From Methanosarcinales archaeon Methan_01 (GTDB taxonomy: Archaea; Halobacteriota; Methanosarcinia; Methanotrichales; Methanotrichaceae), in contig LUYE01000033.1 of the NCBI GenBank assembly GCA_001602645.1, forward strand, positions 1-64,000: 64,000 nucleotides of DNA, written 5' to 3'. Under the pieces are notes generated by a model, which worked only from the letters and a program-made list of their open reading frames with translations, did not search any database and was not told the DNA's origin. Numbering within the stretch: position 1 is the stretch's first letter; each line of letters opens with the position of its first letter. A program made the translations under genes and the position numbers. Shown one piece after another: positions 26,890 through 34,492 of the stretch.

Positions 26890-27138
26890 CTGCCACCTCA
26901 CAGACACGGTGGTAGCTACTACGAAAGAAATCGGATTGATGGCGATGACCAGCGATGCTGTCGAGGCTTCGAGGGTCATTGCGAAATGCCTTCCGTTTCT
27001 GTTTAAGCCAGATGCCAGAGCAGTTGTTTCAACCGACAGACCGCGAATAATCTCTGTATTGATGGGACTATGGAAGACGGTGAATCCAATGGCGAAGATG
27101 ACAAGGGCATCAAGGAACATTGCAATATATTTCAGCAC
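26890..27138 (-). pseudogene. fragment of an MFS drug-efflux-type transporter gene
   Basis: The reverse strand reads LDALVIFAIGFTVFHSPINT, EIIRGLSVETTALASGLNRN and GRHFAMTLEASTASLVIA. This matches the helix 10-11 region of DHA2-type MFS transporters (GxGFxxFxSPNTxxI...GVASGLxxxxRxxGxxxGxA). The rest of the 12-14 helix protein is missing on both sides, so it is a remnant. Confidence 0.5.
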
Positions 27139-27348
27139 TACAAGCGGACAAAGGTAATAAGGCCCATCGCCGCAAAAGACAATCTTGCGGGGATATAATA
27201 TCTCGACCGGTATGGAAATTTCGCGCGCATTTGACTGTAAAAATTCAAACAGCCGGCTTGGAGATACGATCTCGTGATGACGATCGTTCGCCTCGGAGGA
27301 CGCCGGAAAGAGGCTGAATCTGCCCAGGGTCAGAAGACCGCTGGCGAT

Positions 27349-28632
27349 CTATCGGGCCACCAGGTCCTGGAACTGCTGCTGCGCCCGATCAAGGATCGCC
27401 TCCTCGCCGGGGATGACACCACCCCTCATCAGGACCTTCCCGTCGACTATCGTCGTGTCCACGCCGCCCTGGGCGCTGTAGACGAGGTGGGAGATGATGT
27501 TCTCTTCGGTGAGGGGACAGAACCAGGGCTTTCTGAGGTCGATCAGGGCTAGGTCTGCCAAAGCACCCTGGCGAATCCCTAGATCGAGGCGGAAGGCAGC
27601 GTAGGCGTTCTCCGTCGCCATCCTCCAGATCTCCTCAGCCTTGAAGAGGTCGGGCCGAGAATGGGCGCACTTCTGGGCGATGGCTGTCGTCTTCATCTCC
27701 TGGAAAAGGTTGAGGCTGTTGTTCGATGAGGCTCCGTCGGTCCCCAGGCAGATGTTGGCGCCCGCCCTCTGAAGCTGGTCGAGGGGCGCGATCCCAGAAG
27801 CGAGCTTGTGGTTGCTTATTGAGCAGTGGGCGACGTTCACCCTTCTTTCAGCGATGATCGATACATCCTTCGGTGAGAGCCAAGTGCAGTGGGACGCAAC
27901 CACCCGGTCGCTCAGAAATCCCAGAGAGTCCAGGAACTCAACAGGGCTTTGGCCAGAGCTCTTGGCGAAGCTCTCCACCTCCGACCTCGTCTCCGAGAGA
28001 TGGGTGTGGAGCATCACGCCGTGCTTTTCTGCGAGGTCCATCGCCTTGGAGAGGGTCTCTTCAGAGCAGGTATAGACTGCGTGGGGGCCCACCGCGGGAA
28101 CGATCAGGTTGTCTCCCTTCCACCTCCTTATGAAGGGCTCCACATCGTCGATGAGGTCGGGCCTCATGTCGAATAGAACGGCTGAAAGGAAGGCCCTGAG
28201 CCCCATCTCCTTCGTCGCCCTCGCCGTCTCGTCCATGAAGTAGTACATGTCGTTGTAGCAGGTTGTCCCCGACCTGATCATCTCGAGGCAGCCGAGCTTT
28301 GTCCCCCAGCGGATGTCTTCACTGTTTAGATTATCTTCCAGGGGCCAGATCCTCTCCTCTAGCCAAGGCATCAGTTCCATATCGTCAGCGTAGCCTCGAA
28401 ATAGGGTCATGGCGAGATGGGTGTGAGCGTTTATGAGGCCTGGGATCGCCAACATCCCCGAGGCGTCGATCACCTCGTCGTCGCCTGACATGTCTTTGAT
28501 CCCCGGACCGATCCCCGTGACCCGGCTCCCCTCGATGGTGATGTTCACGTCTCGGAGAAAACATCCGTCCTTCAGGATTGAGGCGTCTTTGATCAGCACG
28601 AGTTCCACCGCGTATTTTTTCGATTCTTGCAT
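27349..28632 (-). CDS. dadD: 5'-deoxyadenosine / S-adenosylhomocysteine / methylthioadenosine deaminase
   Basis: 427 residues, amidohydrolase fold. In methanogens the homologous enzyme deaminates 5'-deoxyadenosine (the radical SAM by-product) as well as SAH and MTA. Visible are the metal-binding PGLINAHTHLAMTLFRGYAD, SGTTCYNDMYYFMD, VGPHAVYTCSEE, HTHLSETRSEVE, HCTWLSPKD and LGTDGASSNNSLNLFQEMK (shown in part). It is monocistronic here. The enzyme makes functional sense in a genome with several radical SAM proteins, two of them in this window. Confidence 0.93.
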   Translation of the reverse strand: MQESKKYAVELVLIKDASILKDGCFLRDVNITIEGSRVTGIGPGIKDMSGDDEVIDASGMLAIPGLINAHTHLAMTLFRGYADDMELMPWLEERIWPLEDNLNSEDIRWGTKLGCLEMIRSGTTCYNDMYYFMDETARATKEMGLRAFLSAVLFDMRPDLIDDVEPFIRRWKGDNLIVPAVGPHAVYTCSEETLSKAMDLAEKHGVMLHTHLSETRSEVESFAKSSGQSPVEFLDSLGFLSDRVVASHCTWLSPKDVSIIAERRVNVAHCSISNHKLASGIAPLDQLQRAGANICLGTDGASSNNSLNLFQEMKTTAIAQKCAHSRPDLFKAEEIWRMATENAYAAFRLDLGIRQGALADLALIDLRKPWFCPLTEENIISHLVYSAQGGVDTTIVDGKVLMRGGVIPGEEAILDRAQQQFQDLVAR

Positions 28633-28763
28633 CTATCGCATTATTGCGGTCTACTCTATCTCTCCGGACGATGATAAAAGAATGCCTGTCAAGCAGAGTG
28701 CAGTCGCGCATTTTTTAGATTGCTTGAAGAGCATTTCATGTCGGGCTAAACTCGTTAGCGCGA

Positions 28764-29075
28764 TCAACCTCGTTTATAAAAATTAACCGTATAGCTGAAG
28801 CGGGTTACATATTGTGCAAGGCGACTGAAGCCGACGGCCTGGACCGACTCCAGCAGCTCCGCCATGGGGATGAAGTCAGGGTCCCCGAGCTTCATCTCAG
28901 TGATGGACAGCATCCCTTCTGGACGTAGCACGCGCCGGATTTCCTGCAGACATGAGCTGCAGTCCGGCAATTCGCCCAGCACCGCCACCAGGAACACAAC
29001 GTCGAAGGATTCGCTCTCCAAGGGCAAAGAGACCGCATCGGCCTTTGTCAAGGACGCAAGCGCCTGCCTCGAAAA
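28764..29075 (-). pseudogene. C-terminal half of a class I SAM-dependent methyltransferase
   Basis: The reverse strand gives KADAVSLPLESESFDVVFLV, AVLGELPDCSSCLQEIRRVL, RPEGMLSITEMKLGDPDFI and ends FSYTVNFYKRG. These are motifs II-IV of a UbiE-like methyltransferase. The glycine-rich SAM-binding N-terminus is absent; the frame dissolves at about 29075, where an opposite-strand gene begins. It is most likely a truncated relic. Confidence 0.65.
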
Positions 29076-29103
29076 CATACAGTATGGTTTCAGCAGCACC
29101 AGC

Positions 29104-29430
29104 ATGAAGATCGAGGAAGAGGTGACCGAGGGCTCTGTACACGTCGGCGAGCTTATAGCGGGCGACGAAGACCACGGCTGGAAGAAACCTCTCGTGGAGA
29201 TCGACGAGAACTACGCGGGCACCTTCAAGATCAGCAAGAAGATGGGAGTCTCGACCTGCTGCCCAGAAGACGGCCCGGGAGAAGACTGGCTCTCCTGCTG
29301 CACGGGCGGCTACGGCCACATGGATGACGATGATAAGCTTTGGGGCGAGGAGGAGATCTTCGGCTGCACCTGTCGGGACGTCGCCTGGGGCGATTCCTGG
29401 ACCTACAAACTCAAGGAACAGCCGCTGTAA
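29104..29430 (+). CDS. unknown acidic Cys-containing protein, possibly a 5'-truncated gene
   Basis: 108 residues from ATG 29104. It reads MKIEEEVTEGSVHVGELIAG, DEDHGWKKPLVEIDENYAGT and contains three Cys groups (STCCPED, LSCCTGG, FGCTCRD). The composition is clearly coding, but there is no signal peptide, no ribosome site, and the frame begins right where the opposite-strand methyltransferase relic is cut. It may be the C-terminal part of a larger, perhaps secreted, protein. No family recognised. Confidence 0.45.
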   Translation: MKIEEEVTEGSVHVGELIAGDEDHGWKKPLVEIDENYAGTFKISKKMGVSTCCPEDGPGEDWLSCCTGGYGHMDDDDKLWGEEEIFGCTCRDVAWGDSWTYKLKEQPL

Positions 29431-30006
29431 TTGAATATACATCCACGAAATCACGATGGTATAAGAGAGGCGCTTGCTCCGAATCGGGTCCAAGCGCCAT
29501 TCTCTCCCTCCAACTCGTTTCTCCAGCTTATTTTAATTCGGGCGCTCATATATATGACGGGCAGAAATCTTATCACCTCTACGATGGAACTGACCACCAT
29601 CTTTTATGCGTTCGGTGGCGGAGAAGATCTCCCCGTAGTTGACAGCGCTCAGAATTCCGTCCTGGATGTAGTTGAGGACATTTGAATGGTGCCTTCACTT
29701 CTAGGCCAAAATGCCCGCTCAAATTTCATTACGTTGGTTCCTTCTAGCAGATCAAGTTCAAAGATAATCTTTTCTGTTACCAGGTCGAGAAATTCGGATA
29801 TTATGCGGTCCTCTGAGGGAGGGCTCTGCTGATCCGATGCCGCCAGGCTGGTATATCCCATCACAGATCGATAGAAAAAGGCCTACTTTACCCTGGGGCA
29901 GAGCTAACTGAACTCTGCAAGAAATATAGAAATCAAAAGATGGGGTGGGGTGGAGATCGCCTCTGACCGCAGAGGTCCTCCTCCCAGATCGATCCCCATA
30001 CCATCA
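29431..30006. other. 576-bp region without a recognisable gene
   Basis: A 71-codon reverse-strand frame (29649-29864) includes EFLDLVTEKIIFELDLLEGT, which looks weakly protein-like, but it has no clear start or family. The rest shows no coding signal. The region separates the truncated genes at 29 kb from the iron-transport operon. Confidence 0.35.
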
Positions 30007-30031
30007 TCGACCACCATACCATGGTGGTCGA
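30007..30031. terminator. perfect inverted repeat after the feo operon
   Basis: TCGACCACCAT-ACC-ATGGTGGTCGA, an 11-bp perfect stem with a 3-base loop. It lies about 37 bases beyond the end of the last gene of the leftward feo operon, so it may end that transcript or protect its 3' end. Confidence 0.5.
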
Positions 30032-30067
30032 GATGCTTCACCACCGGTCCCCACTCTCCTATTTTGC

Positions 30068-30487
30068 TCACCAGGTCATCCTCGTCGTCAGAGACCTCAC
30101 CCTATAAGCCAAAGGCAGCGAGAGGATGAATATCCATATCGCCGGCCTCGCATCAGCGAGCTTTGGAAGAGCCTCCGCCTCTCCGAGGAGATACATCAGG
30201 CCGTCGGCACCCATCATCAGAAGATATAGGACGCCGAAGACCCCGGTGAGGAAAAGGCCCCCAATGATGAAAGAGAGGCCCTCGTGCCTCCCATGAGATG
30301 CCCTTTTCACCCCGCCGAGATAGGTCACCGCCATGACCGCCAGGACAAAGCCGCCGAAGAGGTCGCCTGGAATCGACTCACCCCATCCGCCGAGGATCTC
30401 CACCAGGCCGACCGCGAGAGAGATTACCCCCAGCGCCGAGGCGTATATCGCAATCATTTTGCCAGTTTTGATGCTGAAATCCGTCAT
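30068..30487 (-). CDS. four-helix membrane protein at the end of the feo operon
   Basis: 139 residues with four hydrophobic segments: MIAIYASALGVISLAVGLVE, DLFGGFVLAVMAVTYLGG, LSFIIGGLFLTGVFGVLYLL and AIWIFILSLPLAYRV. I recognise no family. It starts 9 bp after the FeoB membrane-subunit gene on the same strand and is followed by a strong hairpin, so it is probably co-transcribed with feo. A role in ferrous iron uptake is inferred from position only. Confidence 0.7.
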   Translation of the reverse strand: MTDFSIKTGKMIAIYASALGVISLAVGLVEILGGWGESIPGDLFGGFVLAVMAVTYLGGVKRASHGRHEGLSFIIGGLFLTGVFGVLYLLMMGADGLMYLLGEAEALPKLADARPAIWIFILSLPLAYRVRSLTTRMTW

Positions 30488-30496
30488 AATCTAACC

Positions 30497-31807
30497 TCAC
30501 GAAAACCCGAGCAACCTGCCCACACCTATGATCAGGCCGGAGACGATAAAGGCCAAGGCCACCAGATAGGCCACCACGAAGCCAGCCCACCGATACGAAT
30601 TCGTTTCCTTGGCGACGATGCCGATGGTGGCCACGCATGGAACGTAGATCAGCACAAAGACCATGAAGGCAAACCCAGTGAGGGGAGTGAACAACCCCAG
30701 GCTGACGAGGGATTCTCCCAGGGACGCCTCATCTACACCGAGCAATATGCCGTAGGTTCCCACCACCACCTCTTTGGCCAGAAAACCGAAGAGGAGGGCA
30801 ACCGCAGCCATCCAGTCCCAGCCAAAGGGTCTGAAGACCGGCTCCAAGAAGTGGCCTAAGGAAGCGATGTACGAGTTCTCGATCAGCTCTCCGCCAGAAG
30901 TCGCCTCCCAGGGATGGGCTGATAGGAACCACACGACGAGCACCGTGCCGAAGATTATGGTGCCCGCCCTCACCAAAAACCACTTGCTCCGATCCCACAT
31001 GTGCAGGATCACCGTCCTCGCCGTGGGCATCGAATAAGCCGGCAGCTCCAGAACGAAAGGCGATGGCTCTCCCTTGAAGAGGGTCCTCCGGAATATCAGG
31101 GCCATGGCTATCGCTAGGGCGATCCCCAGGAGGTATATGGAGAATATCACCGTACCCGCATAACTTGCGCCGAATAAAGCGCCAGCTATGAGGACGTAGA
31201 CCGGAAGCCTTGCACCGCAGCTGATAAGGGGACTGACCAGGATGGTGATCATCCTGTCCTTCTCACCATCTATGCTCCGTGTGGCCATTATCGCCGGAAT
31301 GGTACATCCGAAGCCCATCATCATGGGTATGAAAGAGCGACCGTGAAGGCCCAGCTTGTACATCAGACGGTCCATCACGAAGGCCGCCCGGGAGAGGTAG
31401 CCGCTATCCTCCAGGATGGAGAGGGCGAGGAAGAGCATGAATATCGGCGGCACGAAGACCAGAACGGAGCCGAGGCCGCCAAAGATCCCTCCAGCCACGA
31501 AAGAGGCGAGATGGGGATTGGAGATACCATCTTCTGCGAGGCCCCCAAGCCATCCGAATATAAGCTCTATCATGACCATAAAGGGCTCCGAGAGGGCAAA
31601 GGTGAACTGGAAGACGCCCCATAAAAGGGCCAGAAAGATGGGAATCCCAAGCCACCGATGAAGGAATACGTGGTCTAAGATGTCTGTATAAGTCCATTTG
31701 CCCTCGCCCTTGGTGACGACAGTCTCCAAAATACCCGCGATGGCATGATATCGCCTTTCAGCGAGGATGGCCGCGGCATCATCTCCGGAAAATTCTGGCA
31801 TGATCAT
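30497..31807 (-). CDS. feoB2: FeoB, membrane permease part (split FeoB)
   Basis: 436 residues corresponding to the C-terminal two thirds of FeoB. It begins MIMPEFSGDDAAAILAERRY and has the gate regions: LGIPIFLALLWGVFQFTFAL, MMGFGCTIPAIMATRSI (first Gate motif with Cys), SCGARLPVYVLIAGALF, FGFLAKEVVVGTYGILLG and IYVPCVATIGIVAKE (second Gate motif). It carries ferrous iron across the membrane together with the separately encoded G domain. The ATG overlaps the stop of the G-domain gene (ATGA), so the two halves are translationally coupled. FeoB is usually one polypeptide. Confidence 0.93.
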   Translation of the reverse strand: MIMPEFSGDDAAAILAERRYHAIAGILETVVTKGEGKWTYTDILDHVFLHRWLGIPIFLALLWGVFQFTFALSEPFMVMIELIFGWLGGLAEDGISNPHLASFVAGGIFGGLGSVLVFVPPIFMLFLALSILEDSGYLSRAAFVMDRLMYKLGLHGRSFIPMMMGFGCTIPAIMATRSIDGEKDRMITILVSPLISCGARLPVYVLIAGALFGASYAGTVIFSIYLLGIALAIAMALIFRRTLFKGEPSPFVLELPAYSMPTARTVILHMWDRSKWFLVRAGTIIFGTVLVVWFLSAHPWEATSGGELIENSYIASLGHFLEPVFRPFGWDWMAAVALLFGFLAKEVVVGTYGILLGVDEASLGESLVSLGLFTPLTGFAFMVFVLIYVPCVATIGIVAKETNSYRWAGFVVAYLVALAFIVSGLIIGVGRLLGFS

Positions 31808-32577
31808 TCCACCGCCGCTGCGATCTTTCTCCGATGAGGGCTCGCCTCTATCAGCCTCATAACTTGATCATCTTTCTCCAGCACCTTTATGGCCAGCCAT
31901 CGGGGAGGGTATCTGCTCGATAGCTCCGCATCCATGCGGACGGCGTCCTCAACCTCGGCTATGGCGGCCTCTGCATCCTCACCGTATCCGACCACCATCT
32001 TCCTCTTCCCCCCTCCGGACTTCGCTGCATCCAAAACCATCTCTTTCAACTTCTCCACGCCCTCGCCCGTAGTGGCGACGGTGGGGACGACGGGCACCCC
32101 CAGAAGTTCGGAGAGCTTCTCAGCTTCGATGCCGATTGACCTCTCCTGAGCCATATCCCACCGATTCAAGGCCACCACCAGGTTCGTCTCCAGCTCCAGC
32201 AGAAGAAGGGTGAGGTAGAGGTTCCTCTCGAGGCTGGTGGCGTCCGCGATGTCCACCACCACGTCCGGCCTCTCCTCCAGGATGTAGTTTCGGGATATCA
32301 GCTCGTCTTTTGCCTGGGTGGCAAGGCTGTAGGTCCCCGGTAGGTCGACGACCTCGATCTCCTCGCCTTTGTACGTAAACATTCCAGTTTTTTTCTCCAC
32401 AGTGACCCCGGGCCAGTTTCCGACATGCTGCTTCATGCCGGTGAGCTGGTTGAAGAGCTCTGTCTTGCCGACATTGGGGTTGCCGATGATGGCCACCGTC
32501 TTCATCGACCCTCCGCTCTGCTGATCAATGTCTTTATGTCGACGAAACGACGGTAGCTTATGACAACATCCTGTCAT
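31804..32577 (-). CDS. feoB1: FeoB, GTPase part (split FeoB)
   Basis: Up to 257 residues. The G domain shows G1 GNPNVGKTELFNQLTG, G2/switch I NWPGVTVEKKTG, G3 DLPGTYSL, G4 NRWDMA and the following helical domain to residue 250. Two starts are possible: ATG 32577, which overlaps the feoA2 stop as ATGA and adds an N-terminus with CCH, as in FeoB proteins with a metal-binding N-terminal segment; or ATG 32505 with GGAGGG just above. I favour the longer form because of the overlap. The product ends KIAAAVE where a normal FeoB would continue into the membrane domain. Confidence 0.92.
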   Translation of the reverse strand: MTGCCHKLPSFRRHKDIDQQSGGSMKTVAIIGNPNVGKTELFNQLTGMKQHVGNWPGVTVEKKTGMFTYKGEEIEVVDLPGTYSLATQAKDELISRNYILEERPDVVVDIADATSLERNLYLTLLLLELETNLVVALNRWDMAQERSIGIEAEKLSELLGVPVVPTVATTGEGVEKLKEMVLDAAKSGGGKRKMVVGYGEDAEAAIAEVEDAVRMDAELSSRYPPRWLAIKVLEKDDQVMRLIEASPHRRKIAAAVE

Positions 32578-32837
32578 CGACCTTCCTCTCTGCTGACAAA
32601 TATCTTCATGGTGATCCCCCTTCCCAGGGCAATCCTCGAATCGCGGAACTGAACGAGCATCGGGCCTGGCGGATGGGACCTGATAACTTTTACCTTCGTT
32701 GAGGGAGTGAAGCCCATATCGGAGAGGCGCTGAACGAGCCCCTTTCCACCCCTCACCTCCAGGATAGCGCCCTCTTCGCCCTCCGAGAGGAAAGCCAGAG
32801 GCAGCCCTCCGCCGGAGATCGAACCGCAGCTATTCAT
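32574..32837 (-). CDS. feoA2: FeoA-domain protein (second copy)
   Basis: 87 residues, SH3-like FeoA fold: LPLAFLSEGEEGAILEVRGG, LVQRLSDMGFTPSTKVKVIR and the C-terminal FRDSRIALGRGITMKIFV. FeoA is a cytoplasmic partner that interacts with FeoB. It overlaps the first feoA by 8 bp and feoB1 by an ATGA, indicating tight coupling. The two FeoA proteins are only distantly alike, so they may have distinct roles. Confidence 0.9.
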   Translation of the reverse strand: MNSCGSISGGGLPLAFLSEGEEGAILEVRGGKGLVQRLSDMGFTPSTKVKVIRSHPPGPMLVQFRDSRIALGRGITMKIFVSREEGR

Positions 32838-33072
32838 GCCGGTCCACCTCCAGAAGGACGTTGGCAGCCTCCACCTTCCTCAGGGTGAGCTTGTAGCCCT
32901 TCAGAAGGAACTCCAGGGGATCGCCGAGGGGGGCGCGTCTAACCATCTCGATCTCTGCGCCCCTCACGACCCCCATATCCATGATCCTCGAGCGGAGGGA
33001 GCCGCATGATGATATCTCGATCACCTTCCCCTTCTCACCCCGCTCCATCTCGTCCAACCTTTTCTCTGCCAT
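32830..33072 (-). CDS. feoA1: FeoA-domain protein (first copy)
   Basis: 80 residues: LDEMERGEKGKVIEISSCGS, LRSRIMDMGVVRGAEIEMVR, DPLEFLLKGYKLTLRKVEA. It is the first gene of the feoA1-feoA2-feoB1-feoB2-membrane protein operon. AGAGGAAAAATA precedes the ATG. The leader above contains a perfect hairpin (33098-33128), a palindrome (33143-33157) and two tandem ncRNA units with operators. Confidence 0.9.
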   Translation of the reverse strand: MAEKRLDEMERGEKGKVIEISSCGSLRSRIMDMGVVRGAEIEMVRRAPLGDPLEFLLKGYKLTLRKVEAANVLLEVDRHE

Positions 33073-33097
33073 TATTTTTCCTCTGTAATCGATCAGG

Positions 33098-33128
33098 CCG
33101 ATCCGGTCGAAGATCTCAACCGGATCGG
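33098..33128. promoter_or_regulatory. perfect hairpin in the feo leader
   Basis: CCGATCCGGT (33098-33107) pairs fully with ACCGGATCGG (33119-33128) around an 11-base loop. It ends 26 bases above the feoA1 start. It could terminate an upstream RNA, hide or expose the start region, or be a DNA operator. There is no T run on the reverse strand directly after it. Confidence 0.55.
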
Positions 33129-33142
33129 ATGATTTCGCATGA

Positions 33143-33157
33143 TTCGGATTATCCGAA
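33143..33157. promoter_or_regulatory. 15-bp palindrome upstream of feoA1
   Basis: TTCGGAT-T-ATCCGAA is a perfect palindrome about 71 bases above the feoA1 start. Its half-site differs from TTAGG/CCTAA, so a second regulator may act on feo. The binding protein is unknown. Confidence 0.45.
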
Positions 33158-33265
33158 CAATGGCTGATAGATGCAAGTTAGGTGGAGAAATTGGTATCCC
33201 GAAGAGAGTTCGACTCCGAAGCTAAATCCGAATTATCTCGACAAGGCGTCGACTAAATCAGAGGC

Positions 33266-33433
33266 GAATAAAAAGGAGCTGAGCCGGAGATGGTCGTGCG
33301 GATATTGCTTTCAAGATGGAGTTGTGATGCATGGCAGTCCCGATGATATCTGCGAAAGGAGGTCGCCTTTGAGCAGTTCCATGAACATCGGGTGAGTTCA
33401 GCTCTATCAACTTATTCTCCGGCTCACGCGCTT
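33266..33433 (-). ncRNA. structured ncRNA unit A, upstream of feo (copy nearest feo)
   Basis: Reverse-strand unit of about 168 nt. The closing stem is GAGCCGGAGA (33425-33416) with TCTCCGGCTC (33290-33281), followed by a T run (CTCCTTTTTATT). Inside are CCCGATG/CATCGGG (33339-33345 with 33386-33392) and a nested stem CTGC/GCAG plus AAAGG/CCTTT with an AGGTCG loop (RNA strand: CGACCT). It lies just downstream of operator site 3, whose spacer holds AATATTAC as TATA. It is about 80% identical to unit B, with a one-base indel that excludes a shared protein frame. It could be an independent small RNA or a leader element of feo. Ends are estimated. Confidence 0.6.
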
Positions 33434-33443
33434 ACATACCTCT

Positions 33444-33479
33444 TTAGGTGAACAAGTAATATTCCCTAAAGGAGATAGG
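33444..33479. promoter_or_regulatory. composite operator site 3, promoter of ncRNA unit A
   Basis: TTAGG 33444-33448, CCTAA 33465-33469, ATAGG 33475-33479. The first two sit inside a perfect 7-bp inverted repeat CTTTAGG/CCTAAAG. The spacer contains the reverse-strand TATA-like GAATATTAC, about 25-30 bases above the predicted RNA start. Confidence 0.7.
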
Positions 33480-33579
33480 TTATAGAGGCAGCACCTAAAA
33501 ATCCGACGGGACGGAGTAGGACGCTCATTAATGGCGAAAATTTAAAGAGGGATAAGTGAGGTTATAAACTGAAGTGTAA

Positions 33580-33745
33580 ATAATAAAAATGAAGAGAACC
33601 GGAGACGGTTGTGCGGAATGGCGTTTAAGATGGAGTCGTGTTTCATGGCCGCCCCGATGATATCGGCGTAAGGAGGTCACCCTTGATGGGTTCTATAAAC
33701 ATCGGGGGGTTTGGCCCATTATCCCATTCTCCGGCTCACGCGCTT
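33580..33745 (-). ncRNA. structured ncRNA unit B, tandem copy of unit A
   Basis: Reverse-strand unit of about 166 nt. The closing stem is again GAGCCGGAGA with TCTCCGGTTC, where one C-to-T change in the 3' arm is kept as a G-U pair. The second stem is CCCCGATG/CATCGGGG (one pair longer than in A), and the inner stem AAGG/CCTT encloses TGACC. A T-rich end (CATTTTTATTATT) follows. Conservation of stems with compensating differences, together with loss of any common reading frame, supports an RNA. The upstream promoter carries operator site 4. Ends are estimated. Confidence 0.6.
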
Positions 33746-33755
33746 ACATCCCCCT

Positions 33756-33791
33756 TTAGGTGAACAAGTAATATGCCCTAACGGCCGTAGG
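33756..33791. promoter_or_regulatory. composite operator site 4, promoter of ncRNA unit B
   Basis: TTAGG 33756-33760, CCTAA 33777-33781, GTAGG 33787-33791, with the same N16 and N5 spacings. The spacer is nearly identical to that of site 3 (TGAACAAGTAATATGC), with reverse-strand CATATTAC as TATA. Confidence 0.7.
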
Positions 33792-33884
33792 TTTTCGGGG
33801 ACGGGGCCTAATGAGCCGACGGGACGGCGCCAGTCGCCTTTTTTGGGGGTGGCTCAAACTTCAAGGAAAAACGCGAATCCTGGT

Positions 33885-34419
33885 TCAAGATCTGCATCCG
33901 CTCGCGAGGTTCGGCGGCTCGGAGAGCGGAGAAAGAGGGCCCGATCCGCTGCCACCGGCTCGGTAAACTACGTAGTTTTTCCCCCGCCGCTCCACCAGGT
34001 GGTCCCATTCTGGCGGCAGCAACTCCATCATGGGGCCGCTTCTGATGATCACCCTCTCCCTTGCTATCCGGAGCATCTCCTCCACAAACCTCCTCACCCC
34101 CGCCCGGATGTCGCCCCGACTGCGGAAGGGCTTCATCGGCGGGTTTAAGGAGACGACGTAAGAGAAGCTCTCCGACGGATAATCGAGCTCGGTTATGTCG
34201 GCGAGCCGTGCTGGTATCCCCCGTTCGACGAGATGCTCTACGAAGGCGGGGGAGTTGTCGTGGCCGCAGACGTCGTCGTATAGGCAGGCCAGGGATACCG
34301 GCCCGCAGGCCACGTCCAGGATCCTCCCCTCAAGGTCTATCCCCATCTGGTCCAGGTAGCCCTCGAACTTATCTCGAGCTGTGGAACAATATCGCACACA
34401 GGTCACCAAATACGTCCAC
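33885..34419 (-). CDS. SAM-dependent methyltransferase-like protein with an apparent early frameshift
   Basis: About 177 residues if two frames are joined. From GTG 34419 (after AGAGGACGAG) the frame reads MDVFGDLCAILFHSSR and stops at TAA 34371-34369; the next frame continues DKFEGYLDQMGIDLEGRILD, VACGPVSLACLYDDVCGHDN (SAM-binding), LDYPSESFSYVVSLNPPMKP and FVEEMLRIARERVIIRSGPM. One base too many at TCGAGATAAG separates them, so the gene is frameshifted, the shift is programmed, or the sequence has an error; alternatively a shorter product starts at TTG 34409. Composite operator site 5 lies about 75 bases upstream, linking it to the metal regulon. Substrate unknown. Confidence 0.65.
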
Positions 34420-34492
34420 CTCGTCCTCTTTGATCCCGATCGGCTCCAGAAGAGAAGGCTTCGGATCCCGACCGGTGGCGGGGGGTTATTCT

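Noticed and set aside
26821-27157. + strand small frames at 26.8-27.2 kb
   Set aside because: The reverse-strand reading matches MFS transporter helices, so the + strand frames are shadows of a relic.
33171-33395. 74-codon + strand frame across ncRNA unit A
   Set aside because: The frame is not kept in unit B because of a one-base indel, while the stems are kept. The GGAGGT plus TTG pattern on the + strand is the complement of the RNA loop.
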